DNA of 64,000 nt from Streptomyces sp. 135 (GCF_020026305.1 NZ_CP075691.1:1922001-1986000); one strand, 5' to 3'. Shown: positions 16,874 through 25,605, counted from the first letter of the stretch. Made by a program: numbers and translations. The notes: a model not told the origin generated them from the letters alone.

Positions 16874-17059
16874 TCACCGCCGCCGGTCGCCGCGGGCGCG
16901 GAAGAATTCGCCGGGCTCGAGGTCGCCCTCCAGGAACCGCCCGGCCACGAAGCCGACGGCGCCCAGGGCGGCCACCAGCAGGAACGCCCCGAATCCGCCG
17001 AAGTATCCGGCGAAACCGAGCGCCATTCCCGCCACCATGCCGATCACGGCCATGCTCAT
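16874..17059 (-). CDS. 61-aa membrane protein of the Asp23 cluster
   Basis: ATG 17059. The chain is almost one continuous hydrophobic, Gly-rich stretch (MSMAVIGMVAGMALGFAGYFGGFGAFLLVAALGAVGFVAG), enough for two short membrane helices. A charged tail (LEGDLEPGEFFRARGDRRR) follows. Asp23 operons in Firmicutes contain a small DUF2273 membrane protein in the same position, and this is probably its functional counterpart. It is 3 bases upstream of the short Asp23-like gene. Confidence 0.75.
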   Translation of the reverse strand: MSMAVIGMVAGMALGFAGYFGGFGAFLLVAALGAVGFVAGRFLEGDLEPGEFFRARGDRRR

Positions 17060-17117
17060 CGTGCGCTCCTTCGCGTCGCGAGACGCGACTGGGTGAGTGG
17101 GATCTGGATCTGACGCG

Positions 17118-17603
17118 CTACTGGAGGCGGCCCTGTGGCTGCTCCTCGTCCTCCTCGTCGGGCAGCTTCACATCGCTGACCGCGAGGTTGACCTCGACGA
17201 CCTCGAGGCCGGTCATGCGCTCGACGGCCGCGATCACGTTCTCCCGTACGTCCTGGGCGAGGTCTGCGATCGAGACGCCGTACTCGACGACGATCTCCAG
17301 GTCGAGCGCCGTCTGCACCTCGCCGACCTCGGCCTTCACGCCGCGCGAGACGGATTTCGTGCCGCCGGGGACCCGGTCGCGCACGGCCCCGAAAGTGCGT
17401 GCGAGGCCGCCGCCCATCGCGTGCACGCCTTCGACGTCACGCGCGGCGAGTCCCGCGATCTTCTCGACGACTCCGTCGGCGATGGTGGTACGGCCCCGGC
17501 TCCCGGGGGCGCCGCCGCCGCGCCTGGTGGCGCCCGCCGCGCCGTCACCAGGGAAGTCCTTCTGGAGCGTCTGAGACGTGTTCCGCTCTCCGGTGTCGGT
17601 CAT
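17118..17603 (-). CDS. Asp23/Gls24 family envelope stress response protein
   Basis: 161 aa from ATG 17603 (MTDTGER); an in-frame upstream start at 17648 is possible but less likely. A disordered Gly/Arg-rich N-terminus (to residue 40) precedes the complete Asp23 domain: TTIADGVVEKIAGLAARDVEGVHAMGG, a central strand TALDLEIVVEYGVSIADLAQDVRENVIAAVERMTGLEVVEVNLAV, and an acidic tail. It is the first gene of the five-gene cluster. The 95-base gap to the divergent gene should hold both promoters. Probably a membrane-associated scaffold in envelope stress (family knowledge from Firmicutes). Confidence 0.85.
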   Translation of the reverse strand: MTDTGERNTSQTLQKDFPGDGAAGATRRGGGAPGSRGRTTIADGVVEKIAGLAARDVEGVHAMGGGLARTFGAVRDRVPGGTKSVSRGVKAEVGEVQTALDLEIVVEYGVSIADLAQDVRENVIAAVERMTGLEVVEVNLAVSDVKLPDEEDEEQPQGRLQ

Positions 17604-17698
17604 GGCCGTCCCGTCCGTTTCGCAAGGGGATCTGCTTTCTTTGCCCACATTAAGACGGGTTGCGCGATAGCGCTCCAGGGATGCGGCAGGGTGGAGTC

Positions 17699-18205
17699 AT
17701 GACGGGTGACGGGTGGACCCAGGCGGTGCGCAGGCAGCTGGGCCTCGGGCGGGTACTGCCGCTCGGCGGCGCGCGGGACGGCACGTGGGTGACGGAATCG
17801 GCGGTGGACGGTGTGTTGCGCCATGCGGCGCAACGGGTCACCGGGGTGCGGCTGGGCACGGTCCGCGTCGCCCCGGCCGATCCGGGTGGGTCGTACGTCG
17901 CTGCCGTGCCGCCACCGCCGAGCGCGCTGCCGCCCGGACCACTGCGGATCACGGCGGACTTCGCGGCCGCCGTCCAGCCCCTGCCGACCGCGGCGGACCG
18001 GTTGCGGGCCGCGCTCCACGAGGCGGCGGACCGGCTCGGCCTGGTGGTCGACGAGGTGGACCTGCGGGTGACGGCGCTCCTGGACGAGGGCGCCGGCGAC
18101 GGGAACGTACGCCCGGAAACGCCCCGCACGCCCGCGGGTCAGGCGCCCCCGGGCGACGGCGACGAGGCGCGCGCGGGCGGGCCGCCCTCGCGGTGCCCGG
18201 CGTGA
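17699..18205 (+). CDS. Asp23-cluster accessory protein (P10-like family), N-terminal part
   Basis: 168 aa from ATG 17699, divergent from the Asp23 cluster. The segment WTQAVRRQLGLGRVLPLGG and the Asp23-like VLRHAAQRVTGVRLGTVRVAP are visible. So are PLRITADFAA and AADRLGLVVDEVDLRVTALL. Streptomyces relatives I recall as nucleopolyhedrovirus-P10 family proteins are about 230 aa with a second module. Here that module is in another frame (18193-18414). One missing base in the GC run near 18170-18182 would join both into 239 codons. So either a frameshift or a 13-base overlapping gene pair. Confidence 0.65.
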   Translation: MTGDGWTQAVRRQLGLGRVLPLGGARDGTWVTESAVDGVLRHAAQRVTGVRLGTVRVAPADPGGSYVAAVPPPPSALPPGPLRITADFAAAVQPLPTAADRLRAALHEAADRLGLVVDEVDLRVTALLDEGAGDGNVRPETPRTPAGQAPPGDGDEARAGGPPSRCPA

Positions 18206-18414
18206 CCCGGCTGACGGGGACGCTCGGTCCGGCCGTGCACCTGGAGGAGCGCCGCCCGGCGGCGGGCGCGCTGCCCCGCCGCCACGCGCGTGTGGAGCTC
18301 GCGACGGACCGCGGGCACCGTGCCCTGGACGTGGCGCTCGCGGTCCGCGCGGCGGTGAGCGAGGCCCTGCCGGGCCGCCCGTCGGTGGCGGTGCTCATCA
18401 CTGCCGTGGAGTGA
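18193..18414 (+). CDS. Asp23-like C-terminal module, possibly split from the preceding gene
   Basis: 73 aa from GTG 18193, overlapping the preceding gene by 13 bases. Sequence: VPGVTRLTGTLGPAVHLEE, RVELATDRGHRALDVALAVRAAVSEAL, VAVLITAVE. This is the alpha-beta pattern of the Asp23 C-terminal half (V-x-V-x-L-A, amphipathic helix, V-x-V-x-I-x-x-V). No good ribosome site precedes the GTG. Upstream in this frame the codons still read AALA before VPGV, which favours a single ancestral gene broken by a one-base deletion. Confidence 0.55.
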   Translation: MPGVTRLTGTLGPAVHLEERRPAAGALPRRHARVELATDRGHRALDVALAVRAAVSEALPGRPSVAVLITAVE

Positions 18415-18472
18415 CGCCCCGGAGGCACGGCGGCAGAGGTGGGCCCGCGCCGCCGGGCCAGGGCAAGGACCG

Positions 18473-19276
18473 TCAGTCGCCGAGGCCCGCGAGGTCCCGC
18501 AGGCGGCGGCCCTGCGCGGCGCGCTCGGCGACGCGCTGCTCCTCGAAGGAGCGGCCCGTGGCGCCCTGGAGCAGCGCCTTGGTCTCGATGACCGCGTCAC
18601 GCGGCGCGGAGATCAGCGCGGCGGCCAAGTCCTGCGCGGCGGCGTCGAGTTGGCCGACGGGCACCACGAGGTTGGCGAGGCCGACCCGCTCGGCCTCGTC
18701 CGCGTGGACGAAGCGCCCGGTGGCGCAGATCTCCAGGGCACGGGCATAGCCGACGAGCCCCACCAGCGGGTGCGTGCCGGTGAGGTCGGGGACCAGGCCG
18801 AGGCTGGTCTCGCGCATGGCGAACTGCACGTCGTCCGCCGCGATCCGCAGATCGCAGGCGAGCGCGAGCTGGAAGCCGGCGCCGATGGCGTGGCCCTGGA
18901 CGGCGGCGATGGACACGACGTCGCTCCGCCGCCACCAGGTGAACGCCTCCTGGTACTCGGCGATGGTGGCGTCGAGTACGCCGTCGTCGCCGCGCGCCAG
19001 GTCGATGAAGGACGGCTCGCCGTCGAAACCTTCGGGCGTGAACGCCTGCCGGTCCAGGCCCGCGGAGAAGGACTTGCCCTCACCGCGCAGCACCACGACG
19101 CGGACGCTGCCCGGCAGCAGCTGACCGGACTCGGCCAACGCCCTCCACAGCGCGGGAGATTGGGCGTTCCTTTTGGCCGGGTTGGTCAGCGTCACCGTGG
19201 CGACGGCCTCGTCGATGGTGAGGCGTACGCCGTCCTTGTCGAGAACCGGTGCGAGCTCGCTGTCGGACGAAGCCAT
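18473..19276 (-). CDS. enoyl-CoA hydratase/isomerase family protein
   Basis: 267 aa, ATG 19276. Crotonase fold: NPAKRNAQSPALWRAL, the oxyanion segment GEGKSFSAGLDRQAF, then AVQGHAIGAGFQLALACDLRIAADDVQFAMRETSLGLVPDLTGT. The catalytic-Glu region of hydratases reads E-T-S-L-G-L-V-P-D-L-T-G: one acidic residue is present near the usual second Glu. It probably hydrates or isomerises acyl-CoA in fatty-acid or related catabolism; substrate undefined. It stands alone, with a terminator-like hairpin from the next gene just upstream. Confidence 0.85.
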   Translation of the reverse strand: MASSDSELAPVLDKDGVRLTIDEAVATVTLTNPAKRNAQSPALWRALAESGQLLPGSVRVVVLRGEGKSFSAGLDRQAFTPEGFDGEPSFIDLARGDDGVLDATIAEYQEAFTWWRRSDVVSIAAVQGHAIGAGFQLALACDLRIAADDVQFAMRETSLGLVPDLTGTHPLVGLVGYARALEICATGRFVHADEAERVGLANLVVPVGQLDAAAQDLAAALISAPRDAVIETKALLQGATGRSFEEQRVAERAAQGRRLRDLAGLGD

Positions 19277-19342
19277 GGGTGCCTCCGATGGGGTGCGGTC
19301 GGTCCGGGTGCTCGGGAGCGCCCGTAAGTGACTGCACAGTAA

Positions 19343-19374
19343 CCACCCGGCCGATCACGCGATCGACCGGGTGG
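19343..19374 (-). terminator. hairpin downstream of the small HTH gene
   Basis: Arms CCACCCGG..GATC (19343-19356) and GATC..CCGGGTGG (19361-19374) pair almost fully around a 4-base loop. The structure lies 40 bases past the stop of the minus-strand HTH gene and ahead of the enoyl-CoA hydratase start. Confidence 0.6.
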
Positions 19375-19413
19375 CCACCGTCGGACCATGGGTACAGCGG
19401 GCCGCGCCTGCCG

Positions 19414-19635
19414 TCAGCCGGCGGCGGCCTTCTTGCCTCGCGTCGCCCCGCCGCGTCCCCGCAGCGTGACGCCGGACTCGCTGAGCATGCGGTGCACAAA
19501 CCCGTACGAACGGCCCGTCTCCTCGGCCAACGCACGGATGCTCGCACCGCCGTCGTACTTCTTCTTCAGGTCTGCCGCGAGCTTGTCGCGCGCGGCGCCG
19601 GTCACCCGGCTGCCCTTCTTCAGAGTCTCGGCCAC
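19414..19635 (-). CDS. small helix-turn-helix DNA-binding protein
   Basis: 73 aa from GTG 19635, preceded by GAGGAGG 7 bases upstream; an ATG at 19674 is a weaker alternative. The centre is an HTH of the resolvase/Lsr2-like type: KLAADLKKKYDGGASIRALAEETGRSYGFVHRMLSESGVTLRGRGG. The C-terminus is Lys/Ala-rich (GATRGKKAAAG), as in nucleoid-associated proteins. Very similar short HTH proteins are conserved across Streptomyces; I know no firm function. A nucleoid or global regulatory role is inferred from size, charge and conservation. Confidence 0.8.
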   Translation of the reverse strand: MAETLKKGSRVTGAARDKLAADLKKKYDGGASIRALAEETGRSYGFVHRMLSESGVTLRGRGGATRGKKAAAG

Positions 19636-19993
19636 CCGTGCCTCCTCATGGGAAGTGCGCTCTGGACTTCTCATGATCACCCCTCCCGGGCTTCCTGGCC
19701 ACCCATTCGGCAAGGTCCGTACGACGAGGTTTGCCGCGACGGAGGGGCCCGCCACGAGCGGAATCAACTATTCCGCGGGCTGGATTCCGTACGCCCGGCC
19801 GAACCGCGCGACGAACCAGCAGGTCAGGGCGGTGCCGACGGGAGGCCGGGCCGCATGCCCCGACGGCGGCGGAATCCGTGTATGACACACCTCGGTACGA
19901 GGGCGGCTCACACAGATGAGGGATCACCGCTCCGCCGAATGATCCATACGCAGTGGATCAGCAGTTCGATCACCCCAAGTGGACGCCCTGGGC
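19636..19993. other. 358-base intergenic region between the HTH gene and ABC-F gene
   Basis: No credible coding sequence on either strand. Contents: the GAGGAGG ribosome site of the HTH gene (about 19641-19647), the inverted repeat GGAAT-CAACT-ATTCC (about 19759-19773) in the likely HTH promoter area, and the hairpin 19940-19960 at the abcF end. GC is slightly lower than in the flanking genes. Confidence 0.6.
19940..19960 (-). terminator. inverted repeat TGATCCA...TGGATCA after the ABC-F gene
   Basis: Exact 7-base arms separated by 7 bases, about 34 bases past the abcF stop in the direction of transcription. It could end the abcF transcript. The stem is short, so a protein-binding site is also possible. 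Confidence 0.45.
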
Positions 19994-21592
19994 TCAGGCG
20001 AGCGCCACGAGGTCCGCGTAGTCCTGGCCCCACAGGTCCTCGACGCCGTCCGGGAGCAGGATGATCCGCTCCGGCTGGAGGGCCTCGACCGCGCCCTCGT
20101 CGTGGGTGACGAGGACGACCGCGCCCTTGTAGGTGCGCAGGGCGCCGAGGATCTCCTCGCGGCTGGCCGGGTCGAGGTTGTTGGTGGGCTCGTCGAGCAG
20201 CAGGACGTTGGCCGAGGAGACGACGAGGGTCGCGAGCGCGAGCCGGGTCTTCTCACCGCCGGAGAGCACGCCCGCCGGCTTGTCGACGTCGTCCCCGGAG
20301 AAGAGGAACGAGCCGAGCGTCTTGCGCACCTCGACCAGGTCGAGGTCGGGGGCGGCCGAGCGCATGTTCTCCAGGACCGTGCGCTCGGGGTCCAGGGTCT
20401 CGTGCTCCTGGGCGTAGTACCCGAGCTTGAGGCCGTGGCCCTCGATGACCTGGCCGGTGTCGGGCTTCTCGGCGCCGCCGAGCAGCCTGAGCAGGGTGGT
20501 CTTGCCCGCGCCGTTGAGACCGAGGATGACCACGCGCGAGCCCTTGTCGATCGCGAGGTCGACGTCGGTGAAGATCTCCAGCGAGCCGTACGACTTCGAC
20601 AGTCCCTCGGCCATCAGCGGCGTCTTGCCGCACGGGGCGGGCTCGGGGAAGCGGAGCTTGGCGACCTTGTCGCTCTGGCGCACCTCGTCGAGACCGGCGA
20701 GGAGCTTGTCGGCGCGGCGCGCCATGTTCTGCGCGGCGACGGTCTTGGTGGCCTTCGCGCGCATCTTGTCGGCCTGCGAGTGCAGGGCGGCGGCCTTCTT
20801 CTCGGCGTTCTGCCGCTCGCGCTTGCGGCGCTTCTCGTCGGACTCGCGCTGCTGCTGGTAGAGCTTCCAGCCCATGTTGTAGACGTCGATCGCGGAGCGG
20901 TTGGCGTCGAGGTAGAAGACCTTGTTGACGACCGTCTCGACGAGGTCGACGTCGTGGGAGATCACGATGAAGCCGCCGCGGTACGTCTTGAGGTAGTCCC
21001 GCAGCCAGACGATCGAGTCGGCGTCGAGGTGGTTGGTCGGCTCGTCGAGCAGGAGCGTGTCGGCGTCCGAGAAGAGGATGCGGGCCAGCTCGATGCGGCG
21101 GCGCTGACCACCGGAGAGCGTGTGCAGGGGCTGGCCGAGCACGCGGTCCGGGAGGTTGAGCGCGGCGGCGATGGTGGCGGCCTCGGCCTCGGCGGCGTAC
21201 CCGCCCTTGGTGAGGAACTCCGTCTCCTGGCGCTCGTACTGCTTCATGGCCTTGTCGCGCGTGGAGCCCTGGCCGTTCGCGATGCGCTGTTCGTTCTCGC
21301 GCATCTTGCGGATCAGGATGTCGAGTCCGCGCGCGGAGAGGATGCGGTCGCGGGCGAGGACGTCGAGGTCGCCGGTGCGGGGGTCCTGCGGGAGGTAGCC
21401 GACCTCACCGGAGCGGGAGATCGTGCCGCCGGCGGGCATGCCCTCACCCGCCAGGCACTTGGTGAGGGTGGTCTTGCCCGCCCCATTGCGGCCGACGAGG
21501 CCGATGCGGTCGCCCTTCGCGATGCGGAAGGAGGCGTTCTCGATGAGGATGCGGGCGCCGGCGCGCAGCTCGATGCCGGAAGCGGTGATCAC
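19994..21592 (-). CDS. ABC-F family ATP-binding protein (ribosome-associated)
   Basis: 532 aa from GTG 21592. Two ABC domains without membrane segments: Walker A GRNGAGKTT and signature LSGGQRRRIELARIL with LLLDEPTNHLD in the first half. The linker is a Lys/Arg/Gln-rich coiled coil (LYQQQRESDEKRRKRERQNAEKKAAALHSQADKMRAKA). In the second half: GLNGAGKTT, LSGGEKTRLALATLV and LLLDEPTNNLD. ABC-F proteins act on the 70S ribosome: EttA-like translation factors or antibiotic-protection proteins. The short linker suggests a housekeeping factor rather than a resistance protein (inference). A possible leader peptide precedes it. Confidence 0.88.
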   Translation of the reverse strand: MITASGIELRAGARILIENASFRIAKGDRIGLVGRNGAGKTTLTKCLAGEGMPAGGTISRSGEVGYLPQDPRTGDLDVLARDRILSARGLDILIRKMRENEQRIANGQGSTRDKAMKQYERQETEFLTKGGYAAEAEAATIAAALNLPDRVLGQPLHTLSGGQRRRIELARILFSDADTLLLDEPTNHLDADSIVWLRDYLKTYRGGFIVISHDVDLVETVVNKVFYLDANRSAIDVYNMGWKLYQQQRESDEKRRKRERQNAEKKAAALHSQADKMRAKATKTVAAQNMARRADKLLAGLDEVRQSDKVAKLRFPEPAPCGKTPLMAEGLSKSYGSLEIFTDVDLAIDKGSRVVILGLNGAGKTTLLRLLGGAEKPDTGQVIEGHGLKLGYYAQEHETLDPERTVLENMRSAAPDLDLVEVRKTLGSFLFSGDDVDKPAGVLSGGEKTRLALATLVVSSANVLLLDEPTNNLDPASREEILGALRTYKGAVVLVTHDEGAVEALQPERIILLPDGVEDLWGQDYADLVALA

Positions 21593-21653
21593 GGGGGGTA
21601 CTCCTGAACAGGGTGGACGGCGAGAGGGACGACTGGTTGCTCGGGGCCGGTGT

Positions 21654-21686
21654 CTACGCCGTCCAACTGAGAAGAGGAGCTGCCAT
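21654..21686 (-). other. possible 10-codon leader ORF ahead of the ABC-F gene
   Basis: ATG 21686 reads M-A-A-P-L-L-S-W-T-A then TAG, ending 62 bases before the abcF GTG. Expression of some ABC-F genes is controlled by ribosome stalling on leader peptides, so the position is suggestive. There is no clear ribosome site before the ATG. A chance ORF of this length is easy to find. Confidence 0.25.
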
Positions 21687-21713
21687 GGCAGCCAGTCTAA
21701 CGGGCGAGCGCAA

Positions 21714-22553
21714 CTAGTTTTCTGGGCCGCCGTCGCCCTCGCCCGCCCCGGCGTCACGCTCCAGGTCGCCGTTGCCCAGCGGAGTGCGGCCGGGAACGAT
21801 TCTGCCGAGGTCGTCCACCGCCACGACCTGCGCGGTCCAGGAGGCGGCGGTGCCCGCGCAGGGCTGGGCGACCAGCAGGGCCCCGTCCCGGTGGAGCGAG
21901 CGGGCCGGTTCGAAGGCGCAGCCGCGGCGGGCGGGGAGCACCCAGCGCAGGTCGCCGTCGGCGGCGCGGTAGGCGGTGATGCGGCGCGGAGTGACGACGG
22001 CCAGCATGCGGGCCCCGGGCGCGAGCGGCCGCAGCACTCCGGCGCCGCCGCGCGCGGCCGGGGTGCGCAGCCAGCCGGCGCTCTCGGGAACGGCACGGTG
22101 CCAGCGCACGGAGCGGCCGCCGTCGCGCTCGGTGTCGGTGACCAGGCCGTCGCTCCAGAGCGTGAAGGCGTGGCCGGGCGCGGCTAGCACCACGAGGGGC
22201 CGGCGGCCTTCCCGCGTGTACGTCCAGCGGATCGCGCCGCCGATCGGTTCGTACGCCTGGACGGCCGGTCCCCGTGTCCGCAGGGCGGGCGCCGCGCCGG
22301 GGTCCGTGTCCGGCACGCGCGCGTGGGCGATGAGGCGGTCTCCGTAGGGGGCCGGCCGTGAGTGGTGGGCGGCGGTGATGAGCGGCAGGGCGAGCAGCGC
22401 GAGGGCGACGGGAAGCGCGATGCGGGTGCCCCTGCCGGCGCCTTTGCGGGTGCTGCCGCGGGTGCTCGCGCGGGCCGGGTGCGGGGGCGGTGTCCCGGCG
22501 GGCTCTGCGGGCTCTGCGGGCTCTGCGGCGGACTCGCTCGGCAGAGCGGACAT
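21714..22553 (-). CDS. membrane-anchored hypothetical protein, PQQ/beta-propeller-like fragments
   Basis: 279 aa, ATG 22553. The cytosolic N-terminus has an AEP repeat (AEPAEPAEPAG) and a basic stretch. One membrane helix follows (IALPVALALLALPLITAAHH), then an extracellular domain. That domain has strands and Trp-containing repeats resembling PQQ-type propeller blades: AIRWTYTREGRRPLVVLAA, HAFTLWSDGLV, RITAYRAADGDLRWVLP, AQVVAVDDLGRIV. It is too short for a complete propeller. No catalytic residues recognised. Encoded upstream of the abcF gene on the same strand; functional link unknown. Confidence 0.7.
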   Translation of the reverse strand: MSALPSESAAEPAEPAEPAGTPPPHPARASTRGSTRKGAGRGTRIALPVALALLALPLITAAHHSRPAPYGDRLIAHARVPDTDPGAAPALRTRGPAVQAYEPIGGAIRWTYTREGRRPLVVLAAPGHAFTLWSDGLVTDTERDGGRSVRWHRAVPESAGWLRTPAARGGAGVLRPLAPGARMLAVVTPRRITAYRAADGDLRWVLPARRGCAFEPARSLHRDGALLVAQPCAGTAASWTAQVVAVDDLGRIVPGRTPLGNGDLERDAGAGEGDGGPEN

Positions 22554-22788
22554 GACGCCCCCTTCGGTACCACCACCCAGATCAGGCGTTCAGGCGCAGA
22601 GCGTAGCGGTGGGGCACCGGGTGGCCGTGGTTCCGCCGGTGCGACACGGCGCGGGGAGCGGTCGGCGTCCCCCGTTCGGACCTCCGCCCGGCGCCGGGCG
22701 CAGGCGGGCGTACCAGGATGAAGTGGCCGGGCCGCCCGGTGCGGGACGGCGTGCGTCGTCCCGGGTGTGACGCAGAGGGGTGCGCCCA

Positions 22789-23679
22789 ATGCAGTTCGAC
22801 GACGACGCGGGCCTGGACACCTCCGAGGTGCGGGATGTGCGCGGCAGCCGGATCCCCGGCGGCCGGGCGACCGTGGGCGGCGGCATCGCCGGGCTCATCG
22901 CGCTGGTGCTCGGCCTCTTCTTCGGGGTGGGGCCGGATCAGCTGGGCCTCTCCTCCGGTGACGAGGAGCCCGAGGCCTCGTCGTCCTCCCTCGCGCAGGT
23001 GCAGCGGAACTGCCGCACGGGGCAGGACGCCAACACCAAGGAGGACTGCCGCATCGTGGCGGTGGTCAACAGCGTGCAGGACTTCTGGCGCCCGGAGTTC
23101 CAGCGCAGGCGGGCCTCGTACTCCCCCGCGCAGACCGTCCTGTTCACGAGCCGGGTGGGCACCGCCTGCGGGACGGCGACCTCGGCGGTCGGGCCGTTCT
23201 ACTGCCCCGGAGACCGGAAGGTCTATCTGGACCTCGGCTTCTTCGACGAGCTGCGCACGAAGTTCGGCTCCACCGGCGGCCCCTTCGCGCAGGCGTACGT
23301 GGTGGCCCACGAGTACGGGCACCACGTACAGAACCTGGCGGGCACCCTGCAGCGCTCCCAGGACGGGCGCACCGGCCGCGACAGCAACGCCGTGCGGGTG
23401 GAGCTCCAGGCGGACTGCTACGCCGGGGTCTGGGCGCGGCACGCGACCCGCAGTCCGGACGAGCGCACGGGCAAGCCGCTGATCAGCAGCCTCGACGACG
23501 CGGACATCCGGGACGGCCTGGACGCGGCGGCCGCGGTGGGCGACGACCGGATCCAGGAGAAGTTCCAGGGCCGGGTCACCCCCGAGACCTGGACGCACGG
23601 CTCCGCCGAGCAGCGCCAGCGGTGGTTCTACCAGGGCTATCGCACCGGTGACATGGGGCGGTGCGACACCTTCCGCTGA
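22789..23679 (+). CDS. YpfJ-type neutral zinc metallopeptidase, membrane-anchored
   Basis: 296 aa from ATG 22789. A short cytosolic N-terminus, one membrane helix ([18 protein letters not shown]) and an external peptidase domain of the PF04228 family. Zincin motif [12 protein letters not shown] with H174, E175 and H178, and third-ligand region [12 protein letters not shown]. Conserved segments [25 protein letters not shown] and [13 protein letters not shown] also match. Four cysteines suggest disulphides. Substrate unknown. Divergent from the preceding hypothetical gene, 235 bases apart. Confidence 0.88.
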   Translation: MQFDDDAGLDTSEVRDVRGSRIPGGRATVGGGIAGLIALVLGLFFGVGPDQLGLSSGDEEPEASSSSLAQVQRNCRTGQDANTKEDCRIVAVVNSVQDFWRPEFQRRRASYSPAQTVLFTSRVGTACGTATSAVGPFYCPGDRKVYLDLGFFDELRTKFGSTGGPFAQAYVVAHEYGHHVQNLAGTLQRSQDGRTGRDSNAVRVELQADCYAGVWARHATRSPDERTGKPLISSLDDADIRDGLDAAAAVGDDRIQEKFQGRVTPETWTHGSAEQRQRWFYQGYRTGDMGRCDTFR

Positions 23680-23723
23680 CCGCCCGGACCCCGGCGCGGC
23701 ACGATCCGATCGGAGTGATGTAC

Positions 23724-24146
23724 ATGGCAGGGAACGAGAGCGGCAGCGGGCGGCCGAGCATCTTCCCGACGCTGCTGTACGCGGACGCGAAAGCCGCGGT
23801 CCGGCAGTTGACGGAGGCCTTCGGCTTCACCGAGCTGCATGTGTACGAGGGCGAGGACGGCAGCGTCGCGCACGCCGAACTGGCCCAGGGCAACGGCTTG
23901 GTGATGCTCGGCTCCAAGGGCACGGGCGGCGTCTTCGACCGAGCGATGAAGGGCGCGGGACCCTGCGGGGTGTACGTCGTCGTGGACGACGTCGACGCCC
24001 ACCACCGGCGGGCCGTGGAACACGGCGCGGAGATCCTCATGCCCCCGACCGACCAGGACTACGGCTCGCGGGACTACATGGCGCGGGACGCCGAGGGCAA
24101 CGTATGGAGTTTCGGCACGTACGCCCCCGGGACCGCCGGGGGCTGA
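23724..24146 (+). CDS. VOC-family (glyoxalase/bleomycin-resistance-like) protein
   Basis: 140 aa from ATG 23724, chosen because CGGAG lies about 8 bases ahead; ATG 23718 is too close to it. One VOC module pair: FPTLLYADAKAAVRQLTEAFGFTELHVYEGEDGSVAHAELAQGNGLVMLG and GVYVVVDDVDAHHRRAVEHGAEIL...YMARDAEGNVWSFGTY. The sequence fits the YdfR/PhnB-like subgroup (D-P-x-G-N-x-W). Metal ligands are not certain. Could bind or modify a small molecule. The stop is 4 bases from the convergent gene's stop. Confidence 0.8.
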   Translation: MAGNESGSGRPSIFPTLLYADAKAAVRQLTEAFGFTELHVYEGEDGSVAHAELAQGNGLVMLGSKGTGGVFDRAMKGAGPCGVYVVVDDVDAHHRRAVEHGAEILMPPTDQDYGSRDYMARDAEGNVWSFGTYAPGTAGG

Positions 24147-24149
24147 CGC

Positions 24150-25605
24150 TCACTCCCCGCCGGTGTGCACCTGGAAGGCGGCGCGGCGCACGGCCCTGGC
24201 CAGCGCCGGGTCGGGGTGGGCGGCGGCGAGGGCGACCAGGACCTGGACGGTGCGGGGGTGTCCCACGCGGCGCACCTCGTCGAGGAGGGCGGGCACGGTG
24301 GGCTGGACCGCCGACTCCAGGTGGCGGACGAGGAGTTCCCCCTCCCCGTGGTCGGCGACGGCCGCCGCGGTGTCGATCCACAGCCAGGTGGACTCCTCGC
24401 GGCTCAGCACGAGGTGGACGTCCTCGGGGTCGGCGCCCTCCTGCTCGGCCAGCCACAGCAGGGCGTAGGGCCGCAGGGGGGTCTCGTCCAGGACGGCCCT
24501 GACCTCCTGCTCGGCCGGGGCGCCGACGACGCGCAGGGCCTCGAAGGCGAGGCCGCGCAGCAGGGCGTCCTCGCCGCGGGCGGCCGTGAGCAGGTCGGTG
24601 ACGGCGCTGCCGACGGGGCGGGCGGCGAGCCAGGCCCTGTATTCGGCGCGGGCCGCGTTGGGGCGCAGGCGGGCACAGCCGCGCAGCATGTCCTCGGCGG
24701 ACTGCTCGATGTGCCCGGCGGGGCTCTGCGCGGCGACGCAGATCTGCTCCAGCTTGACCCAGACCGCCCAGCTGCCGAGCGGGGTCAGGGTGGCCTGGCC
24801 GTCGGCGAAGGTCAGCGCGCCGACGGCGGCGAGGCCGTGCAGCGCCCAGTCGAGGAGGGCGGGCAGCGGGGCCGCCTCTTCGGGGCAGTCGGCCGGTGGG
24901 GTCTCCGGCTGGGGGCCGTAGGGGATCTCGCAGCGTTCGGTGCGCAGTTCCGTGACGCGCTGGTCCAGGAGGTCGAGCAGCTGCGGGACGGGGACGGGGC
25001 CCGCCGACAGCTGGAGGAAGGACAGCACCTGCGGCATGGCCTCGACTACCTCGGCGACCGCGGCGGGCGCGAGCTCGTCCGGTGCCGGGTGGGCCAGTGA
25101 CCAGGCGTCGAAGAGCGCGACCCAGCCACGCAGCACGGCGGTGTCGTCGCGGTCCCAGGCGCGCAGGCGCCAGCCGGGGCGGGCGCGATCGCCGTGCACC
25201 TCGACGAGGCCCGCGAGGCGGGCGGTGTCCCAGTCGGCGCGGACCTGAGCGGCGGTCAGTCCCAGTTCGGCGGCGGCGCGTTCGGCGGTGGCGTCGGAGA
25301 GGGTGCCCTTGCCGTCGGGCGTCCCGCCGGTGCTGCCGGGGCCGGGCCGCAGGGCGGTGTCGGCCCAGCGGGCGACCCGGCGGCGTCGGCGAGTAAGCGC
25401 GCGCTGCCCGGGCCAGCTCCGAGGGCGCGGGCGTGCCCTCGGGCGGGCGGGGCGCGGGACGGCGCGCGCGGCGGTTGCCCACCGCGCCGGGGGCGGCGGA
25501 GAGGGGTCGCGCTGGGTCGCGCTGGGTCTCTCCTCGCTTCTCGGCCCTCGGGTAGGGCGCGCGGACAAGTCGGAGCCTGGAGTCGCGCGGGGTACGGGAC
25601 GTCAC
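24150..25605 (-). CDS. hypothetical protein (about 485 aa) with a probable frameshift near 25400
   Basis: From GTG 25605 (AGGAAG 9 bases ahead) the frame reads to PPEGTPAPSELARAARA. From about 25400 to the stop at 24150 another frame continues with LTRRRRRVARWADTALRP. A two-base deletion in the GCGCGCGC run at 25397-25404 would explain the change. If not, the protein starts at ATG 25568 with an unlikely Pro/Arg-rich leader. The main body has a winged-helix-like part (TAERAAAELGLTAAQVRADWDTARLAGLVEVHGD), then helical-repeat-like segments near the C-terminus (EDALLRGLAFEALRVVG, HPRTVQVLVALAAAHPDPALARAV). Function unknown. Confidence 0.6.

Noticed and set aside
19994..21592. ABC-F as antibiotic-resistance gene
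   Set aside because: The linker is short and Lys/Arg-rich without the long extended loop of known ribosome-protection types, and no biosynthetic cluster is near.
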